A stretch of DNA of 64,000 nucleotides from DATCLS01 sp036563805 (GCA_036563805.1 DATCLS010000045.1:29824-93823), one strand, 5' to 3'. Shown: positions 53,014 to 61,957, numbered from the stretch's first letter. Notes: generated from the sequence alone by a model not told the origin. Made by a program: numbers and translations.

Positions 53014-54105
53014 ATGGCAGCAGGAGGAGGCACCCGAGCCGTCATCGCGGCGATGCTCGCCAACCTGGGCATCGCGATCGCGAAGTTCGTCGGCTTCGCC
53101 TTGACCCGCTCCGGATCGATGCTGGCCGAGGGCATGCACTCGGTAGCCGACACGGGCAACCAGGCGCTGCTGCTCCTCGGCGGTCGCCGGGCCAAGAAGC
53201 CGGCCACCCCCACGCACCCGTTCGGCTACGGGCGCGAGCGGTACTTCTGGTCGTTCGTCGTGGCGCTGATCCTGTTCAGCCTCGGCGGCATGTTCGCCAT
53301 CTACGAGGGCATCGAGAAGATCCGCCACCCCCACGAGCTCGACTCGGTCGCGATCGCGCTCGTCATCCTGGGCGTCGGCATCGTGCTCGAGGGCTTCTCG
53401 TTCCGCACGGCGGTCGGCGAGGCGAGCAAGATCAAGGGCGCCGACCTGAGCTGGTGGCGGTACCTGCGGCACGCCAAGGAGCCCGAGCTGCCGGTCGTCC
53501 TGCTCGAGGACTTCGGCGCCCAGATCGGCCTCGTGCTGGCCTTCGCCGCCGTCCTGACCGCCCACGTCACCGGCGACCCGATGTGGGACGGCTACGGCAC
53601 GCTGGCCATCGGCATCCTGCTCGTGGTCATCGCCGTCTTCCTCTCGATCGAGATGAAGGGGCTCCTGATCGGCGAGGCGGCGACCGAGTCCGACCAGCAG
53701 GCCATTGCGGCCGCCATCGAGGTCGACCCGGCCGTGACCCGCCTCCTGCACATGCGGACCCAGCACCTCGGGCCCGACGAGCTGCTGGTGGGGGCAAAGA
53801 TCGAGCTCGTGCCCGGCCTGGCCGTGCACGAGGTGGCCGACGTCGTCAACCGGGTGGAGGCGAGCGTGCGCCGGGCCGTGCCCATCGCCCGGATCCTCTA
53901 CCTCGAGCCCGACGTGTTCCGGACGGCCATGCCGCCGGCGCCCGACGACTCCAACGTGGCCGCCGAGCCGGCCGAGGGGGCGGCCGAGGCGACAGCCGAC
54001 GTGACCGAACCGGCGGGCGCGCCCGCCCACGAGGCCGGCGGGGCCGGCGAGCACGTCACCGCCACGGCCGGCAAGTCCGGGGAGACCGGCGCCAGCGCCG
54101 GCTGA
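53014..54105 (+). CDS. Cation diffusion facilitator family transporter
   Basis: 363 residues. Six helices in the CDF pattern: AMLANLGIAIAKFVGFALTRSGSMLAEGMHSVADTGNQ carries the first metal site (H-S-x-x-D), and VVLLEDFGAQIGLVLAF carries the second, with Glu-Asp in place of the usual His-Asp pair. The change from HD to ED may alter metal preference away from zinc. A cytosolic domain follows, and the last 60 residues are Ala/Glu/Gly-rich. The ATG at 53014 starts similarity. The XRE regulator begins 4 bases after the stop. Confidence 0.88.
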   Translation: MAAGGGTRAVIAAMLANLGIAIAKFVGFALTRSGSMLAEGMHSVADTGNQALLLLGGRRAKKPATPTHPFGYGRERYFWSFVVALILFSLGGMFAIYEGIEKIRHPHELDSVAIALVILGVGIVLEGFSFRTAVGEASKIKGADLSWWRYLRHAKEPELPVVLLEDFGAQIGLVLAFAAVLTAHVTGDPMWDGYGTLAIGILLVVIAVFLSIEMKGLLIGEAATESDQQAIAAAIEVDPAVTRLLHMRTQHLGPDELLVGAKIELVPGLAVHEVADVVNRVEASVRRAVPIARILYLEPDVFRTAMPPAPDDSNVAAEPAEGAAEATADVTEPAGAPAHEAGGAGEHVTATAGKSGETGASAG

Positions 54106-54109
54106 GCGC

Positions 54110-54505
54110 ATGGCGGACGACGGCGCCGACCGGGTCCGCGAGGTCGGGCGGGCCCAGCTGCAACGCCTCGGCCGCATGATCCGAGCCCACCGGCGGCAGG
54201 CCGAGCTGTCGCTGCGCGAGCTGGCGGCCCGGGCCAACGTGTCCAACCCCTACCTGTCGCAGATCGAGCGGGGGCTGCACGAGCCGTCGGTGCGGGTGCT
54301 GCGCTCGATCGCCCGGGCCCTCAACGTCTCGGCCGAGACGCTGCTGGCCCAGGCAGGGCTGCTGGACGGCGACGACGGGGACGGGGCCGACGAGCGGCCG
54401 GCGGGCGTGGAGGCGGCCGTCGAGGCCGACCCCCGCCTGACGGCCGACCAGAAGGCGGCGCTGCTGGCGGTGTACCGCAGCTACGTCGAGGCCAACGACG
54501 ACTGA
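54110..54505 (+). CDS. XRE-family HTH regulator
   Basis: 131 residues. The helix-turn-helix lies at about residues 18-75: LGRMIRAHRRQAELSLRELAARANVSNPYLSQIERGLHEPSVRVLRSIARALNV. The sequence style is that of the mycobacterial regulator next to hbhA. The remainder is an acidic linker and a short helix, DQKAALLAVYRSYVEAN. It starts 4 bases after the CDF gene, so it is co-transcribed with it, and is convergent with the small Lys-rich gene. Confidence 0.88.
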   Translation: MADDGADRVREVGRAQLQRLGRMIRAHRRQAELSLRELAARANVSNPYLSQIERGLHEPSVRVLRSIARALNVSAETLLAQAGLLDGDDGDGADERPAGVEAAVEADPRLTADQKAALLAVYRSYVEANDD

Positions 54506-54641
54506 GGGCTGACAGGCTCCACGGAAGCCCCCAGCACGGCGGCGCGGCCCATGGCGGGATGTGGGCCACGCCGCCGCGATCTCGGAACGATGCGGAGCTC
54601 GGTGTGACGACCGCGCCGCCGGCGGCCGGGATCTCTCGGGA

Positions 54642-54905
54642 CTACTTCGACGCGGACTTCGAGCCCGACTTCGACGCCGCCGGCTTCGTCGCCCCCGGCT
54701 TGGACTGCGGGGCGACCGTCTCGACGAGGCCCTTCACGGCCTCGCGCTCGGCGTCGACCAGCGACGAGACGATCTCGACCTGCTGGCCGACGAAGTGGGC
54801 GACGGGCTCGCGCAGGTTGCGGACGGTCTCGACGACCTTGGCCTCGGCCTCGCGCACGGTGGAGCTGACGGTAGAGGTGATGTCGGAGAAGGTGGTGGCG
54901 CTCAT
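54642..54905 (-). CDS. Small helical protein with Lys/Ser-rich tail (phasin/HBHA-like)
   Basis: 87 residues. Residues 5-65 form one amphipathic helix pattern (STVSSTVREAEAKVVETVRN, then VGQQVEIVSSLVDAEREAVK). The end is a Lys/Ser/Ala/Pro tail such as GSKSASK. This layout is like a miniature phasin or heparin-binding hemagglutinin: helical body plus basic tail. There is no sequence-level identification. Its upstream gap is AT-rich (CTAACTATATCTAG), suggesting a strong promoter. In mycobacteria an XRE gene adjoins hbhA; here the XRE gene is the convergent neighbour. Confidence 0.65.
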   Translation of the reverse strand: MSATTFSDITSTVSSTVREAEAKVVETVRNLREPVAHFVGQQVEIVSSLVDAEREAVKGLVETVAPQSKPGATKPAASKSGSKSASK

Positions 54906-54995
54906 GAGCGCTAACTATATCTAGCAACGCTTGGAGCCCCAACCTTCCCGTCCGCGACGTGGGCCGTTTCACGACGCAAAACCCGATCCCCTAGG

Positions 54996-55024
54996 TCGAC
55001 TTTCGCTCTACGCGTCGCTAGGAT
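54996..55024 (+). promoter_or_regulatory. Candidate sigma-70-type promoter of the peroxiredoxin gene
   Basis: TCGACT (54996-55001), a 17-base spacer and TAGGAT (55019-55024) match the -35/-10 consensus at 4 of 6 positions each with ideal spacing. The ATG is 35 bases downstream with GGAGAGG before it, giving a short normal leader. Confidence 0.45.
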
Positions 55025-55059
55025 CACGCGGCAAAACCGGCACCACTGGAGAGGTAGCG

Positions 55060-55692
55060 ATGAGCATTCGACTGGGCGACGACGCCCCGAACTTCACGGC
55101 AGAGACCACCGAGGGCACGATCAACTTCCATGACTGGAAGGGCGACAGCTGGGCCGTGCTGTTCTCGCATCCCAAGGACTACACGCCGGTCTGCACCACC
55201 GAGCTGGGCCGGGTGGCCGCGCTGAAGCCCGAGTTCGACAAGCGCGGGGTCAAGGTCATCGGCCTGTCCGTCGACCCGCTCGACAGCCACACCGGCTGGT
55301 CGAAGGACATCGCCGAGGTGACCGGCAGCGAGCTGAACTTCCCGCTCATCGCCGACCCCGACCGCAAGGTGTCCGAGCTGTACGACCTCATCCACCCCAA
55401 CGCCAGCGACACCAACACGGTCCGGTCGGTGTTCGTCATCGGCCCGGACAACAAGGTCAAGCTGACGCTCACCTACCCGGCCTCCACCGGCCGCAACTTC
55501 GACGAGCTGCTGCGGGTGATCGACTCGCTCCAGCTCACGGCCAAGCACCAGGTGGCCACGCCGGCCGACTGGAAGCACGGCGAGGACGTGATCATCGCCC
55601 CAGCCGTCAGCGACGAGGAGGCCAAGGCCAAGTTCCCCGACGGGTGGGAGGCCAAGAAGCCGTACCTCCGGGTCACCAAGCAGCCGGTCTGA
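55060..55692 (+). CDS. Peroxiredoxin, Prx6/1-Cys group
   Basis: 210 residues. The peroxidatic Cys lies in PKDYTPVCTTELG near residue 45, preceded by the conserved W-A-V-L-F-S-H-P. Catalytic Arg is in NTVRSVFVIGPDNKV. The C-terminal extension (PADWKHGEDVIIAP, ending PYLRVTKQPV) is typical of Prx6-type peroxiredoxins, which reduce peroxides in the cytosol with an external thiol. No second Cys in the usual resolving position is seen. It has its own promoter-like sequence and a GGAGAGG ribosome-binding site. Confidence 0.93.
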   Translation: MSIRLGDDAPNFTAETTEGTINFHDWKGDSWAVLFSHPKDYTPVCTTELGRVAALKPEFDKRGVKVIGLSVDPLDSHTGWSKDIAEVTGSELNFPLIADPDRKVSELYDLIHPNASDTNTVRSVFVIGPDNKVKLTLTYPASTGRNFDELLRVIDSLQLTAKHQVATPADWKHGEDVIIAPAVSDEEAKAKFPDGWEAKKPYLRVTKQPV

Positions 55693-55750
55693 ACGACCAT
55701 TCGGGGATGGCCTCGGCCCGCGGCCGTGGCCATCCCCTAGGTTTTCCGCC

Positions 55751-56722
55751 GTGAGCCCGTCTGGTCACGGCGGAGGCCGCCCGGCCGTCTACCCGACCTA
55801 TCCGGCGGACGTGCCCTACGATCCGCCGCTCGACGCCGGCTGGGATCCGGGCTACGCCCCCTACACCGCCCGGCCTCCCCAGCCGCCACCCCGGGCACGC
55901 CAGTCGTATCCGCCGCCCGGCACCGGGGCGACCGGCCGGGTCCGGCTCGGCGACACCGGCCCGGCACCGGCGGCCCGAGGTCGGCGGCCGCCGACCCGTC
56001 CCCCCGTGGCGGCGGCGGCCATCCACGCCGTCAAGGTCTACGGCGAGGGCCAGACCGCGGTCCGCGCCCTCGACGACGTGAGCGTGCAGCTCCCCGCCCG
56101 GCGCTTCACCGCCATCATGGGCCCGTCGGGCTCGGGCAAGTCGACCTTGATGCACTGTCTCGCCGGGCTGGACAAGCTCACGTCCGGCAAGGTCTACGTC
56201 GACGGCATCGAGCTGTCCGCGCTGTCGGAGCGCAAGCTGACCAAGCTGCGCCGCGACCGCATCGGCTTCGTGTTCCAGGCCTTCAACCTGGTCCCCACGC
56301 TCACCGCCTACGAGAACATCACGCTGCCCATGTCGCTGGCCCGGCGCCGGCGCGACGACGCCTGGATCGAGGCGGTCGTCGACGCGGTCGGCCTCCACCG
56401 CCGGCTCGACCACCGGCCCGCCCAGCTGTCGGGCGGCCAGCAGCAGCGGGTGGCCGTCGCCCGGGCGCTGGCCAGCCGGCCGGCGATCATCTTCGCCGAC
56501 GAGCCCACCGGCAACCTCGACAGCCGCAGCGGCCAGGAGGTGCTGGCGTTCATGCGCCAGGCCGTGGAGCGCCTGGGCCAGACCATCGTCATGGTGACCC
56601 ACGACCCGGTGGCGGCCAGCTACGCCCACCACGCCCTGTTCCTGGCCGACGGGCGGATCGTCGACGAGGTCTTCCAGCCAACCCCGGAGCGCGTGCTCGA
56701 CCGGCTCATGAGGCTGAGCTAG
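55751..56722 (+). CDS. ABC transporter ATP-binding protein with Pro-rich N-terminal extension
   Basis: 323 residues. The first about 88 residues are Pro/Tyr/Gly/Arg-rich and lie before the cassette. The cassette is complete: GPSGSGKST, FVFQAFNLVPTLT, LSGGQQQRVAVARAL, IIFADEPTGNLD, MVTHDPVAAS, all of the MacB/LolD type. The N-terminal tail resembles the disordered tails of actinobacterial envelope proteins and is not needed for ATPase function. The start (GTG at 55751) is the first in the frame and could be later. The permease follows after 35 bases. Confidence 0.9.
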   Translation: MSPSGHGGGRPAVYPTYPADVPYDPPLDAGWDPGYAPYTARPPQPPPRARQSYPPPGTGATGRVRLGDTGPAPAARGRRPPTRPPVAAAAIHAVKVYGEGQTAVRALDDVSVQLPARRFTAIMGPSGSGKSTLMHCLAGLDKLTSGKVYVDGIELSALSERKLTKLRRDRIGFVFQAFNLVPTLTAYENITLPMSLARRRRDDAWIEAVVDAVGLHRRLDHRPAQLSGGQQQRVAVARALASRPAIIFADEPTGNLDSRSGQEVLAFMRQAVERLGQTIVMVTHDPVAASYAHHALFLADGRIVDEVFQPTPERVLDRLMRLS

Positions 56723-56757
56723 ACAGGCGGGCGGATGCCGGGGGACTGGGGACCGCC

Positions 56758-59301
56758 GTGCTGAAGCTCTCGCTCCGAGACCTCCGCGCCCACGCCGCGC
56801 GCTACACGCTGACCTTCCTGGCCGTGGCGATCGGCGTGGCCTTCATCAGCGGCGTCAACACGCTGACCGACACGATCACCCGCACGTTCGACCAGCTGTT
56901 CGCCGACGCCAACGCCGGCATCGACGTGTGGGTCCGGGGCGTGAGCCAGTTCGACGAGAGCTCGGCCCAGCTCGGCGGCACGCTCCCCCGCCCGCAGATC
57001 GACCCGGCGCTGGTCGAGCAGGTCGAGGCCGTCGACGGCGTGGCCGAGGCGGCCGGGCAGATCGAGGGCTACGCCCGCCTGATCCAGCCGGACGGCGAGC
57101 CGTGGGGCGGCGGCAGCTTCGAGACGACGGTCGGGCGAAACTGGATCGACAACGACCAGCTCAACCCGTTCGACCTGACCGAGGGGTCGGAGGCGCCCGA
57201 CGCCCCGGACGAGATCGTGATCGACCGCGACTCGGCCGAGGGCACCGGCTACGAGATCGGCGACGCCGCCCAGGTCCAGACGACGACCGGCGTGAGCGAC
57301 GTCACCATCGTCGGCATCGCCACGTTCGGCGACGCCGGCAGCCCGGCCGGCGTCAGCTTCGTCATGTTCGACGACGACGCCGCCCTCGAGCTGCTGGCGC
57401 CGACGACCCGGGGCCTGACCGGCATCGGCGTCGTGGTCGAGGAGGGCCACACGCCCGAGGAGGTGCGCGACGCGGTGGCGACCGCGCTGGGCCCGGGCGT
57501 CGAGGTGATCACCGGCGAGCAGCTCACCGAGGAGAACGAGGAGGCCGCCCGGCAGAACCTCGAGTACCTGCGGATCTTCCTGCTCGTGTTCGCCCTGATC
57601 TCGGTGGCCGTCGGCGCCTTCGTGATCTACACGAGCTTCTCGTTCATCATGGCCCAGCGCCAGCGCCAGGTCGCCCTCCTCCGTGCGCTGGGGGCCAGCC
57701 ACCTCCAGGTCCTGCTGTCGATCTCGGTCGAGGCGCTGATGGTCGGCCTGCTGGCCTCCGGGGTCGGCTACGCCGGCGGCGTCGGCCTGGCCACCGCGCT
57801 GACCGAGATCCTGCCGGGCACGAGCTCGACGACGCTCGTGCTCGAGCCCCGGTCGATGGTCATCGCCGTGGCCGTGGGCGTGACGGTGACGCTCGGCTCG
57901 GCCTTCGTGCCGTCGTGGCGGGCGGCGCAGGTGCCGCCGGTCGCCGCCCTGCGCGACGTCGCCATCGACCGCAGCCACCGGTCCCGGGCGCGGCTGCTGG
58001 TCGGGCTGCTGACACTGGGGCCGGGCGTGTACGCGCTGGTGCGGGGCGCGACCAACCAGCACCTGGCGTGGGCCGGCGGCGGCGCGCTGGTCGCCTTCAC
58101 CGCCCTCGTGATCCTGGGCCCGGTGGTGGCCCGACCCACCTCTGTGGCCATCGGATTCCCGCTGCCGGCCGTGCGGGGCGTCATCGGCCGGCTCGCCCAG
58201 CAGAACGCGGCCCGCAACCCTAAGCGGACGGCGTCCACCGCCTCGGCTCTGATGATCGGCCTCGGCATCGTCACGCTGGTCCTGGTGGCCAACGCCTCGG
58301 TGCGGGCCTCGATCGACGACCTGGTCGACGACCAGTTCGGCGGCGACTTCGTCGTGGACAGCGGGGCGGTGTTCGGCACCGGCGGGCTGCCGTCGTCGGT
58401 GGCGCGGGAGATCCGGTCGCTGCCGGCGGTCGACGCCGCCACCGGCATCCGGTTCAACTTCGCCCAGACCGACGGCGGGGTGGTCACGGTGGGCGGGCTC
58501 AACGCCGATGCCGCCTTCGACGTGTTCGACGTGGACGTGACCGCCGGCGACCCCCGCGAGCTGGGGCCGAGCACGGTCGCCGTGTTCGACGAGATCGCCG
58601 AGGACAAGGGCTGGCGGGTCGGCGACACGATCGACCTCACGTTCACCGACACCGGGCCCCAGCCGCTGCGGATCGTGGCGCTGCTGGGCAGCGGCGACCT
58701 CACCGGCGACTACGTGCTCGACATGGAGACGTTCGAGGCCAACTTCCCGGGCACCACCGATATCCAGGTGTGGGTGCGGCTCGTGCCCGGCGCCGACCCG
58801 GCCGAGGCCCAGGTCGCCATCGAGCAGACCATCACCGCCTTCCCGACCGCCGAGGTCCAGGACCTCGACGAGTTCAAGGCGTCGACCAAGGCCCAGTTCG
58901 ACCCCATCCTCGTCCTCATCAACGTGCTGCTGGCGCTCACCGTGCTCGTCGCCATGGTCGGCATCGTCAACACGCTGGTCCTGTCCATCGTCGAGCGCCG
59001 GCGGGAGATCGGGCTGGTCCGGGCGGTCGGGGCGCTTCGCGGGCAGGTGCGGGCCTCGATCCGGTGGGAGGCGCTGCTCATCTCGACCTTCGGCATGGCC
59101 GCCGCCGTGGGGGTCGGGATCGTGCTCGGCTGGGTGCTGGTCCGCACGCTGTCGGACCAGGGGTTCACCGTCTTCACGGTGCCGGTCGGGCAGCTGGCCG
59201 CCGTGACCGCCGCCATGCTGGCGCTCACGCTGCTGGCGTCGGTGATCCCGGCCATCCTGGCCGGTCGGCGCAACGTGCTGGAGGCGATCGCCAACGAGTA
59301 G
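56758..59301 (+). CDS. FtsX-like ABC transporter permease, long form
   Basis: 847 residues with two FtsX/MacB repeats. Each begins with a helix and a large external MacB_PCD-type domain (about 40-240 and 520-690), then three helices: LEYLRIFLLVFALISVAVGAFVIYTSF with RQRQVALLRALGASHLQVL, and FDPILVLINVLLALTVLVAMVGIVNTL with ERRREIGLVRAVGALRGQV. The two coupling-helix segments are almost repeats of each other. It forms an exporter with the preceding ATPase, probably moving lipids or peptides outward; the cargo is unknown. Start GTG at 56758. Confidence 0.93.
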   Translation: MLKLSLRDLRAHAARYTLTFLAVAIGVAFISGVNTLTDTITRTFDQLFADANAGIDVWVRGVSQFDESSAQLGGTLPRPQIDPALVEQVEAVDGVAEAAGQIEGYARLIQPDGEPWGGGSFETTVGRNWIDNDQLNPFDLTEGSEAPDAPDEIVIDRDSAEGTGYEIGDAAQVQTTTGVSDVTIVGIATFGDAGSPAGVSFVMFDDDAALELLAPTTRGLTGIGVVVEEGHTPEEVRDAVATALGPGVEVITGEQLTEENEEAARQNLEYLRIFLLVFALISVAVGAFVIYTSFSFIMAQRQRQVALLRALGASHLQVLLSISVEALMVGLLASGVGYAGGVGLATALTEILPGTSSTTLVLEPRSMVIAVAVGVTVTLGSAFVPSWRAAQVPPVAALRDVAIDRSHRSRARLLVGLLTLGPGVYALVRGATNQHLAWAGGGALVAFTALVILGPVVARPTSVAIGFPLPAVRGVIGRLAQQNAARNPKRTASTASALMIGLGIVTLVLVANASVRASIDDLVDDQFGGDFVVDSGAVFGTGGLPSSVAREIRSLPAVDAATGIRFNFAQTDGGVVTVGGLNADAAFDVFDVDVTAGDPRELGPSTVAVFDEIAEDKGWRVGDTIDLTFTDTGPQPLRIVALLGSGDLTGDYVLDMETFEANFPGTTDIQVWVRLVPGADPAEAQVAIEQTITAFPTAEVQDLDEFKASTKAQFDPILVLINVLLALTVLVAMVGIVNTLVLSIVERRREIGLVRAVGALRGQVRASIRWEALLISTFGMAAAVGVGIVLGWVLVRTLSDQGFTVFTVPVGQLAAVTAAMLALTLLASVIPAILAGRRNVLEAIANE

Positions 59302-59490
59302 GGGCGGGCTCACGCCGGGGGCGGGGCCGTCCGGCGCGGCCGGAGCGCAGGGGCCGGCGAACGCTTCGATGGCGAGTGGCGGCGAGGGGTGGAGCGATAC
59401 GCTTGTACACCTGATCGTGGAAGCCAGCAGCGACCCTCCAGCGCCCTCCGCGGGCCTCTCCGTTCCGTTCCCGCCCAGGGGGCCGGCGCT

Positions 59491-60927
59491 GTGAGTGGCG
59501 CCCTTCCACAGCTCGCCCTCGTCGGCGCCCTCGTCCTGCTCAACGCCGCGTTCGCCGGCACCGAGCTGGCGCTCGTGTCCCTGCGCGAGGGCCAGCTCCA
59601 GCGGCTCGAACGCCGCTCCGCCACCGGGGCGCTGCTGGCCCGGCTGGCCCGCCAACCCAACCAGTTCCTGGCCACCATCCAGATCGGCATCACCCTGGCC
59701 GGCTTCCTGGCCTCGGCCTCGGCCGCCGTGTCGCTGGCCAAGCCGCTCGAGGACCCGCTCGGCTTCATGGGCAGCGCCGCCGAGCCGGCCTCGATCGTGG
59801 TGGTGACGCTGATCCTGTCGTACGTCACGCTCGTCCTCGGCGAGCTGGCCCCCAAGCGCATCGCCATGCAGCGGGCCGAACGCTGGGCGCTCCTGGCCGC
59901 CCGGCCGCTCTCGTTCGTGGCCACGCTGACCCGCCCGGCCGTGTGGCTCCTGTCGGTGTCCACCGACCTGGCGGTGCGGCTGCTCGGCGGCGACCCCAAC
60001 CGCGAGCGGGAGGAGGTCACCGAGGAGGAGCTGCGCGACATGGTGTCGACGCAGGCCAGCTTCACGCCCCAGCAGCGGACGATCATCGCCGGAGCGTTCG
60101 ACGTCGGCGACCGCACGCTGCACGACGTGCTCCGACCCCGGCCCGACGTGCTGGTCCTCGACCCCGACGACACGTGCGCCCAGGGCCGCGACACGCTCGT
60201 CGCCCACGGCCGGTCGCGGGCGCCGGTCGGCCACGACCGCAGCCTCGACGACGCCATCGGCATCGTGCACCTGCGCGACCTCCTGCACGACGACCGCGAC
60301 TGCGTGGTGGGGCGGCACGTCCAGCCGGCCATGCTCTTCCCCGAGTCGGTGACCGTGCTCCGGGCGCTGCGCGACATGCAGGTCGGCCGGACCCAGATGG
60401 CCATCGTCATCAACGAGCACGGCGGCGCCGAGGGCATCATCACGGTCGAAGACCTGGTCGAGGAGATCGTCGGCGAGATCTACGACGAGGCCGACCGCGA
60501 CGTGTTGTCGGTGCGGCGCGAGCCCGACGGGTCGCTGGTGCTGCCCGGGCGGTTCCCGGTGCACGACCTGTCCGACATCGGCGTCGAGGCCCCCGAGGGG
60601 CACTACGCCACCGTGGCCGGCTTCCTGCTCGACCGGCTCGGCCGGCTGCCGGAGATGCCGGGCGACGTCGTCGACGCCGGGCCCTGGCGGTTCACGGTCA
60701 CCGAGGTGACGTCGCGGGCGATCACCGAGGTGCGGGTGTCGCGGCGGGAGGGGGCCCCGGGGGCGGGCGCCGGCGGCGAGGGGGCGGCGGGCCCGGATAC
60801 GGCCGAGGTGCCCGAGGCCGCCGACCCGGCCGCCAACGGGGCCGGCGGCGTGCCCGACGGGGCCGGCGGTGCGGCGGGCGGCGATACCGGCGGCGACGGC
60901 GCCGACCTCCCCCGCCTGCGCTCCTGA
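59491..60927 (+). CDS. CNNM/CorC-HlyC family membrane protein with CBS pair
   Basis: 478 residues. An N-terminal DUF21 domain has about four helices (LVGALVLLNAAFAGTELALVSLREGQL, then TIQIGITLAGFLASASAAVSLA, and LVLGELAPKRIAMQ). Two CBS motifs follow (HDVLRPRPDVLVLDPDDTC and HVQPAMLFPESVTV) and then a CorC_HlyC domain with EHGGAEGIITVEDLVEEIVGEIYDE. Members transport or sense Mg/Co ions, and older names call them haemolysin-like. The last 55 residues are Gly/Ala-rich. The GTG at 59491 gives the normal start; the frame is open further upstream. Confidence 0.92.
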   Translation: MSGALPQLALVGALVLLNAAFAGTELALVSLREGQLQRLERRSATGALLARLARQPNQFLATIQIGITLAGFLASASAAVSLAKPLEDPLGFMGSAAEPASIVVVTLILSYVTLVLGELAPKRIAMQRAERWALLAARPLSFVATLTRPAVWLLSVSTDLAVRLLGGDPNREREEVTEEELRDMVSTQASFTPQQRTIIAGAFDVGDRTLHDVLRPRPDVLVLDPDDTCAQGRDTLVAHGRSRAPVGHDRSLDDAIGIVHLRDLLHDDRDCVVGRHVQPAMLFPESVTVLRALRDMQVGRTQMAIVINEHGGAEGIITVEDLVEEIVGEIYDEADRDVLSVRREPDGSLVLPGRFPVHDLSDIGVEAPEGHYATVAGFLLDRLGRLPEMPGDVVDAGPWRFTVTEVTSRAITEVRVSRREGAPGAGAGGEGAAGPDTAEVPEAADPAANGAGGVPDGAGGAAGGDTGGDGADLPRLRS

Positions 60928-61067
60928 CCCCGCCGGCCTGTGGCGCCGTTTGGCGGGCGGGCACCGTTCTGGAGGAGCCAGTCACTGGGGTGTGGTCCTC
61001 TCTCAGACTGAGCGCCGCTGGCGGCCGGGGGAGCGGCGGGGCCGGCCCGGCGGGCCACACTCGGGGG

Positions 61068-61460
61068 GTGAGCTCGCCCATCACGCTGAGCGAGGCGGCG
61101 CTGGCCTTCGTCGCCGAGCGCCAGTACGCCTCGCTGACCACCCTGCGCCCCGACGGCAGCCCCCACGTGACCCCGGTCGGCTTCACCTGGGACGCCGAGC
61201 GGGGGCTGGCCCGGGTCATCACCTTCTCCGCCGCCCGCAAGGCCCGCAACGTCGCCGCCCGACCCGGTGGCCGGGCGGTCCTGTGCCAGCTGGACGGCGG
61301 CCGGTGGCTGACCCTGGAGGGGCCGGCCACGCTGTCCGACGACCCCGACCGGGTGGCGGAGGCCGTCCGCCGCTACACCGAGCGCTACCGGCCGCCCAAG
61401 CCCCGGCCCGACCGGGTCGTCATCGAGATCGCCATCGACCGGGTGATCGACCGAGTCTGA
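61068..61460 (+). CDS. PPOX-fold (F420- or flavin-dependent) oxidoreductase family protein
   Basis: 130 residues of the split-barrel family. ALAFVAERQYASLTTLRPDGSPHVTPVGFTWD is the usual first strand pair, and SAARKARNVAARPGGRAVLCQLDGGRWLTLEGPA completes the cofactor-binding core. Actinobacterial short forms of this kind often use F420; the cofactor is not settled. GGGGGG precedes the GTG at 61068. The last 13 codons and stop are tandemly duplicated immediately after the gene (separate entry), so the present stop may be the product of that event or precede it. Confidence 0.83.
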   Translation: MSSPITLSEAALAFVAERQYASLTTLRPDGSPHVTPVGFTWDAERGLARVITFSAARKARNVAARPGGRAVLCQLDGGRWLTLEGPATLSDDPDRVAEAVRRYTERYRPPKPRPDRVVIEIAIDRVIDRV

Positions 61461-61506
61461 CCGTCATCGAGATCGCCATCGACCAGGTGATCGACCGAGT
61501 CTGACC
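61419..61506. repeat. 44-bp tandem duplication at the 3' end of the PPOX-family gene
   Basis: Bases 61419-61462 and 61463-61506 are two adjacent 44-bp copies differing at one position (G at 61442, A at 61486). Each copy covers GTCATCGAGATCGCCATCGA through CGAGTCTGACC, that is the last 13 codons of the gene and its stop. The second copy lies outside the coding sequence. High identity suggests a recent event. Confidence 0.95.
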
Positions 61507-61570
61507 GGGCGCCCCGCCCGTGGTCGGGCCCGCCCGGGCGGCCGGCGGCCGGCGCCGGGCCCCCGCCCGA

Positions 61571-61957
61571 TCAGTCGGAGACCGGGCGCATCGCCGCCGG
61601 GTCGAAGAACGCCCGCATCGTGGTGATCTTGGCGTCCTCGTTGAACGTCATCACGTCGATGATGTCGATGGCGTAGGTCTCGCCGCCCAGGTTGGGCCGG
61701 GCCTGCATCGTGAACGCCGCCTCCGAGTCGACGATCACCGTGAGTCCCATGGCCCGCAGCTCGATGCTGTCGGGCACGCGGTGGGCGTCGTCCCAGAAGG
61801 CGGCGATCGCGTCGCGGCCGGTGCGGCGGGGCGTCCCGACCGGGTCCTCGATCCAGGCGTCGTCCGCGAAGCAGTCGAGCCAGGCTTCTTTGTCGTTGGC
61901 GGTGAAGGCGGCCAGGTAGCTGTCGATGGTCTTCTGGATGGACGCACGGTCGGCCAT
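61571..61957 (-). CDS. SnoaL/NTF2-like protein, ketosteroid-isomerase type
   Basis: 128 residues forming one cone-shaped NTF2 fold. The order of segments, TIDSYLAAFTANDKEAWLDCFADDAWIEDPVGTPRR, TGRDAIAAFWDDAHRV and the closing VMTFNEDAKITTMRAFFDP, is that of steroid delta-isomerase relatives. Asp residues in IEDPVG and near the middle strand are candidates for the catalytic pair but are not certain. With the P450 and the KstR-like site it may belong to steroid metabolism; that is inference. The ATG at 61957 starts similarity. It is 13 bases before the end of ndh. Confidence 0.8.
   Translation of the reverse strand: MADRASIQKTIDSYLAAFTANDKEAWLDCFADDAWIEDPVGTPRRTGRDAIAAFWDDAHRVPDSIELRAMGLTVIVDSEAAFTMQARPNLGGETYAIDIIDVMTFNEDAKITTMRAFFDPAAMRPVSD

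Noticed and set aside
59302..59490. Upstream extension of the CNNM/CorC gene to 59389
   Set aside because: The extra 34 residues are not membrane-like or family-like; the GTG at 59491 gives the normal start.
56719..60603. 1294-residue minus-strand reading frame rich in Asp/His/Val
   Set aside because: Antisense to the FtsX permease and the CNNM/CorC gene, both clear.
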